From the NCBI GenBank assembly GCA_023846275.1, contig CM043877.1, forward strand, positions 15,855,107-15,919,106: 64,000 bases of DNA, read 5' to 3'. Source of the stretch: Vanilla planifolia (taxonomy: Eukaryota; Streptophyta; Magnoliopsida; Asparagales; Orchidaceae). Below are positions 60,351-64,000 of this stretch, in pieces. A model generated the notes under the pieces. The model did not search any database. It saw nothing but the letters and a program-made list of their open reading frames with translations, and was not told the origin of the DNA. The position numbers and the translations under genes are program-made. Every line of letters begins with the position of its first letter. Position 1 is the first letter of the stretch.

Positions 60351-60984
60351 CTTTTGAATAATTTGTTACGCGCGTATGATTAGTGTCTGCTTATTTAATT
60401 ACCGGGATGTAGTTTTTATGATGATGGAGAGATACATGAGAGATGTTTTGAACATGATAATTATGTATGATATGACTGCTAATTGTATGAAAACAAAGTT
60501 GAATATTGTGACATAAGTATGTGGAATACATGAACACGGTATCTTGTATGTCAGCATGAGCTGTAGTATGATTTTGAGTGATGATAATATTATATTGATG
60601 TGTAATATGATTTTGAGTGATGATGTTATAGTGAGGTATAATATAACCTCAAGTGGTAATGATTCTCTGGTGATTGTGTAAGTAGTTGTTGTGGGCACGC
60701 ATTGGGTGTGGGGCTCGGCTAGGCTGTTCATGGATTAGAGTTAGGAGCAGGTGGCATGCGTGGGTTCTTCAGGCATGTGAAGAGCCAAACAGTATAGGCG
60801 ATGCTTCAAACGTGTCACATACAACATTGTTGGGTGTTTCAATGTGTGTTTGAGCCCATGTAAGTGCAAAGGTGGTTGCAAGCAAAGCAAGCAAGAGCTG
60901 TATCGTAGGAGTTTTGTAAACCAAAGGAAACCAAAGAAAGCAAGGTGTTTGGCGGTAGTTGATCGTCACAGTGTTTGGGACACT

Positions 60985-61150
60985 AGGATTTTTTGGCTAT
61001 GATACCAAATTGATAGAGAAAAACACATGTATGGAACTGTTACAGTTAGTTTTCAATTGAGCTTTGACACCACAATTGACAGAGAAGTGTGCAAATTCTT
61101 TAGTTTGATCAAAATCTAGTTTTGATACTAAATTAATAAAGGAGGCAAAT
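60985..61150 (-). repeat. Three degenerate copies of a primer-site-like motif
   Basis: 'ggctatgataccaaattgat' (about 60,993), 'gctttgacaccacaattgac' (about 61,061) and 'gttttgatactaaattaat' (about 61,121) are three related stretches about 60-70 bp apart. The first resembles the complement of the initiator-tRNA primer-binding site used by many plant retrotransposons. No LTR or coding region could be delimited around it. Confidence 0.35.
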
Positions 61151-61299
61151 TGCAGATGTTTTAGTGGGTTTAGAGGTGGTAGATAATGACGACAAGAATG
61201 ACGATGATGGTGGAGGGAAATCTGCATCATAATTTGGATATCTTTGAATCTCAATTTGAAGGAGCTTGGATCATAATTCAAGTATGTATATGTATGCAT

Positions 61300-64000
61300 G
61301 ATAAGAAGTCACAATTTTAAGGTATTGCTATGTAAAAATTATTATCTATTTTTTCATTTGTTGGTAATAGTTTAAATAGATTGCAATATTAAGTTTTATG
61401 ATAAAAAACAATAAATAATGAAAATATCCTTTTTAATAAAAAAATACAAAAAATATAAAATTCATCGAAACCCATTACAATCCAATCAAAATAGTATTAT
61501 TACTAAATTGTAAAAAACATAAACATGACTTATAGGATTAGTTCAAATCATTACTTGGATGTAACTAATCTTGCATCATAATACTAGTTTGCTGTTGTTT
61601 GAGGATAAGGAGAGATGGGTTGTATGGTTGTAGTTTGAGTATAGGTAAACATATTAATAAGGCAAGCAATTAGATTTATAGTTGGTGCTAGGAAAGACAA
61701 TTCTCTTAGCTAGTGACAATAAATAGATCAACCCTACATATGGGGGTTGGAGGCTTGGTGTGCCTAGCTTAGGTAAGGTACAATGCACAGTGAAAGAGGT
61801 TGGAGCTTGGGTGAAACTATTAATTATCCTGTAGAGCTTCTGAACATGCTCCAAGATTCTTCGAAAAGATAGTAAACCATTCTGAACCATCTCTTGTTGG
61901 AGTCGTAGTGCCCCCTAACATGTAAATGATATCATCCATACTTTTGACTAACATCCCTTATGAACTTTGGACATCTGGTGCATGAAGGCAATTTGACAAT
62001 CTTAAAATTAGAGTCATTGGATGTTTCTTGCACTCAAAATCTTGAAGGTGACTAAGGTGCTTCATTGCCTTCAATCTTTTGTGTAGGTCCACTAGTAGGA
62101 TTGATTGCCATCTTAACCTCCACCATGGGCATAGTTAATTCAACCATTGGGACATTTTGCCTTGTTGTCTTGGGGCCTTCCATTGGTTTTGGCCACAATC
62201 TTTCTTATTGTAGTGCTTTAGCAAGCTATGGCGCATCCAAAGCCTTTAATGATGTTTGCTTCTTTGCAGTTTCCTTGTCTCACTACTTGTTAGTCACCTT
62301 ATTCATTAAATTGCAGAGAGATGAGCACCTCATCATCTTCACCAAAGATCCAAAACACAGAAGTCGATGGTAGTGAGGTTGATAGAGAAATGATCCATGC
62401 TACAACTCTTCCACTTGATGTCATAGATTTTAGAGGGTTAATCAGAATGCTTTTTAAACTAAAAATTTGTCATTTATTTGCTCACCTTTTACTTTTTTAA
62501 TCAAGTAACGACATTTTTTTATGGTCACTAGGTGTCCATCATTTGGTGTCCTTTTGCTTCGTTAATAGAGAATTGAGCCATTGGGGGAAGAATGGTCAAT
62601 TGAATTTTGCAATTCTAGATATTAATTCAACTTTTTTTCACTCCCATCATCTAGACATGATAGGTAGCTAAACTATGCAAGTTAGTTATATCATTGACTC
62701 ACTTCATCAAAATGACTTTATAGACCTATTCAATCGTACTTGGCTTATGAGTGCTACTCGTGCAAACAATTACCTCTAGATCAACGAATGGGACATTACA
62801 AAGCTTAGTGTATCAATGTGCTTGACATTTAGTCTGAGCCATTCCTAACTCCAACTAAGTAGATGCATAGATCTAGGGAACACACTATTACTATCATGAA
62901 TAAAGGAAGTGATCCATTTGAGAGCATTTAGGATTTGTTCAAGCTAATCTATCTACTATATATGAGTCGAAATATTTGGCATAAAAAATTCTTAATCTAT
63001 TATTGATTTGCTATTATATTAGGTTGTACTAGATTAACTATTGATTGCTATTCACTCTTATAAATTGTTGATATTTAATCATGTTATCTATTTTATTAGT
63101 CTGTAGTTAATAAGAGAAGATCAAAAGCTTAATATATTAATAAGTTATAAAATTTTTTCTCTCATTTTACAAATTTTGTCATCTTCTTTGAAAATAAAAA
63201 GATGCAACTTCAATTTTTTTGTTTTTTCATACTTATGTGATTGTCTTTGACATTTATTAGATGGGAAGGTTAACAGATAATTGAAAATATTTTAATGTAC
63301 GTTACAATTTAATGTCATTTATTTAATTTTTTATTATTTATTAAACTATTATTTGTTAAAAGATGATATTATAAAACTGTTATCTATTAAAACCAATTCT
63401 AACCATGATCATCTATCTATTCTTGAGATTGTAAAATTTTTATGTTAATTTGTTTTATACAATTAGCACTAACTATGCCTAACAATGCTTATTTGGTTAG
63501 AAATAAAAAAATTTGGTTGAAGTAGAAGCGATGATCTTAAATGATAGAATAACCATTAAAGTTATGCTTATTGGAAGCGTAAAATGTATTTAAGTTCGTA
63601 GTTTGTTATAAATTTTTTACTTAGAACTTTATATGGGGACATTAAATGTCTTGTAAAGCCTTTCATGCAAAGATTAATACAATAAATATATGAGTCAATT
63701 ATTTTCATCCAAATAACCATTGAAAAAAATTGTTAGAAAATTTTGTACATGATGGAGTTTAAGGCATGAAATTGATGTACTTTGTTTTTGATTTTCCATT
63801 TCATGCAAGATATCACAAGGTCTATTAGAGGTGCTTTATAGTTTTTCATTTAAATATTAATTTTTTCTTTGGATATGTGCATAATATGAATGTATTTCAA
63901 ACACTTTTCTCCTCTCTTCTTTAATATTGAAATATAACCATTCGTTTTTTATTGGTCAAAAAATTTCAATCATTAAAATTATAAATCACCTTTTAGGCAT
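61300..64000. other. Intergenic, repeat-like DNA to the window end
   Basis: No gene was recognised. A plus frame of 102 codons (62,065-62,373) and a minus frame of 78 codons (61,654-61,890) lack motifs, and the neighbourhood is likely decayed retroelement sequence of unresolved type. Confidence 0.35.

Noticed and set aside
62065-62373. 102-codon plus-strand frame near the right end
   Set aside because: It has no recognised motif, no gene context and lies in repeat-like DNA. Its hydrophobic composition follows base composition.
1-64000. CRISPR arrays, bacterial operons or plasmid-type features
   Set aside because: The window is nuclear plant DNA with introns. The tandem repeats seen lack regular spacer structure and there are no cas-like genes.

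Overview
The window looks like nuclear DNA of a flowering plant. It has plant-type split genes with GT-AG introns and a very AT-rich, repeat-laden background. Its four recognisable host genes match plant families: ribosomal protein eS28, a thaumatin-like PR-5 protein, a KORRIGAN-type membrane endoglucanase and an Alba-domain RGG protein. The first exon of the endoglucanase gene is strongly GC-rich compared with its surroundings, a pattern common in monocots. I therefore lean towards a monocot, but the sequence alone does not settle the lineage.

Layout. Bases 1-15,000 are gene-poor. They hold two copies of a dispersed LTR-like repeat (family A/B/C), a decayed Ty3/gypsy pol fossil (about 2,480-4,140), a GC-richer solo-LTR-like block (about 6,440-7,705) nested in one repeat copy, a small inverted-repeat element and a second dispersed repeat (family D). 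From 15,040 to 20,150 lies the RPS28 gene: a telo-box leader exon, an intron of about 4.5 kb in the 5' UTR, and a single coding exon. Bases 20,150-26,400 hold no recognised gene but contain a 90-bp (AT)n tract and a threefold repeat of about 104 bp. The thaumatin-like gene (minus strand, three exons) is at 26,417-27,641. Beyond it are a Ty1/copia integrase fossil (about 28,340-28,900) and a perfect 17-bp hairpin (31,141-31,283). The gene-dense core is 32,495-41,250, where the endoglucanase gene (plus, six exons, 618 aa) and the Alba gene (minus, eight exons, 306 aa) run tail to tail with coding ends 399 bp apart. A 5'-truncated, decayed L1-type LINE with RT, zinc-knuckle and RNase H domains lies at 43,367-46,640 as a GC-rich island. 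The rest, to 64,000, is mostly repeats (families C and D, an ATCATAC-motif region) plus an isolated GC-rich, leader-like block at about 59,950-60,350.

The four host genes do not form a pathway and each is expected to have its own promoter: translation (eS28), defence or extracellular binding (thaumatin-like), cellulose and cell-wall assembly (GH9A) and RNA/DNA binding (Alba). I found no CRISPR array, operon, convincing tRNA or rRNA gene, and no clearly new multigene system. The most unusual signals are (1) competing splice donors at either end of a (CT)n tract in the thaumatin-like gene, (2) a recurrent near-palindromic ATCATAC/GTATGAT motif shared by otherwise separate repeat blocks, (3) a perfect-arm hairpin, and (4) the orphan GC-rich leader. 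All splice models come from reading the sequence and comparing it with remembered family sequences. No alignment, RNA or database search was run.
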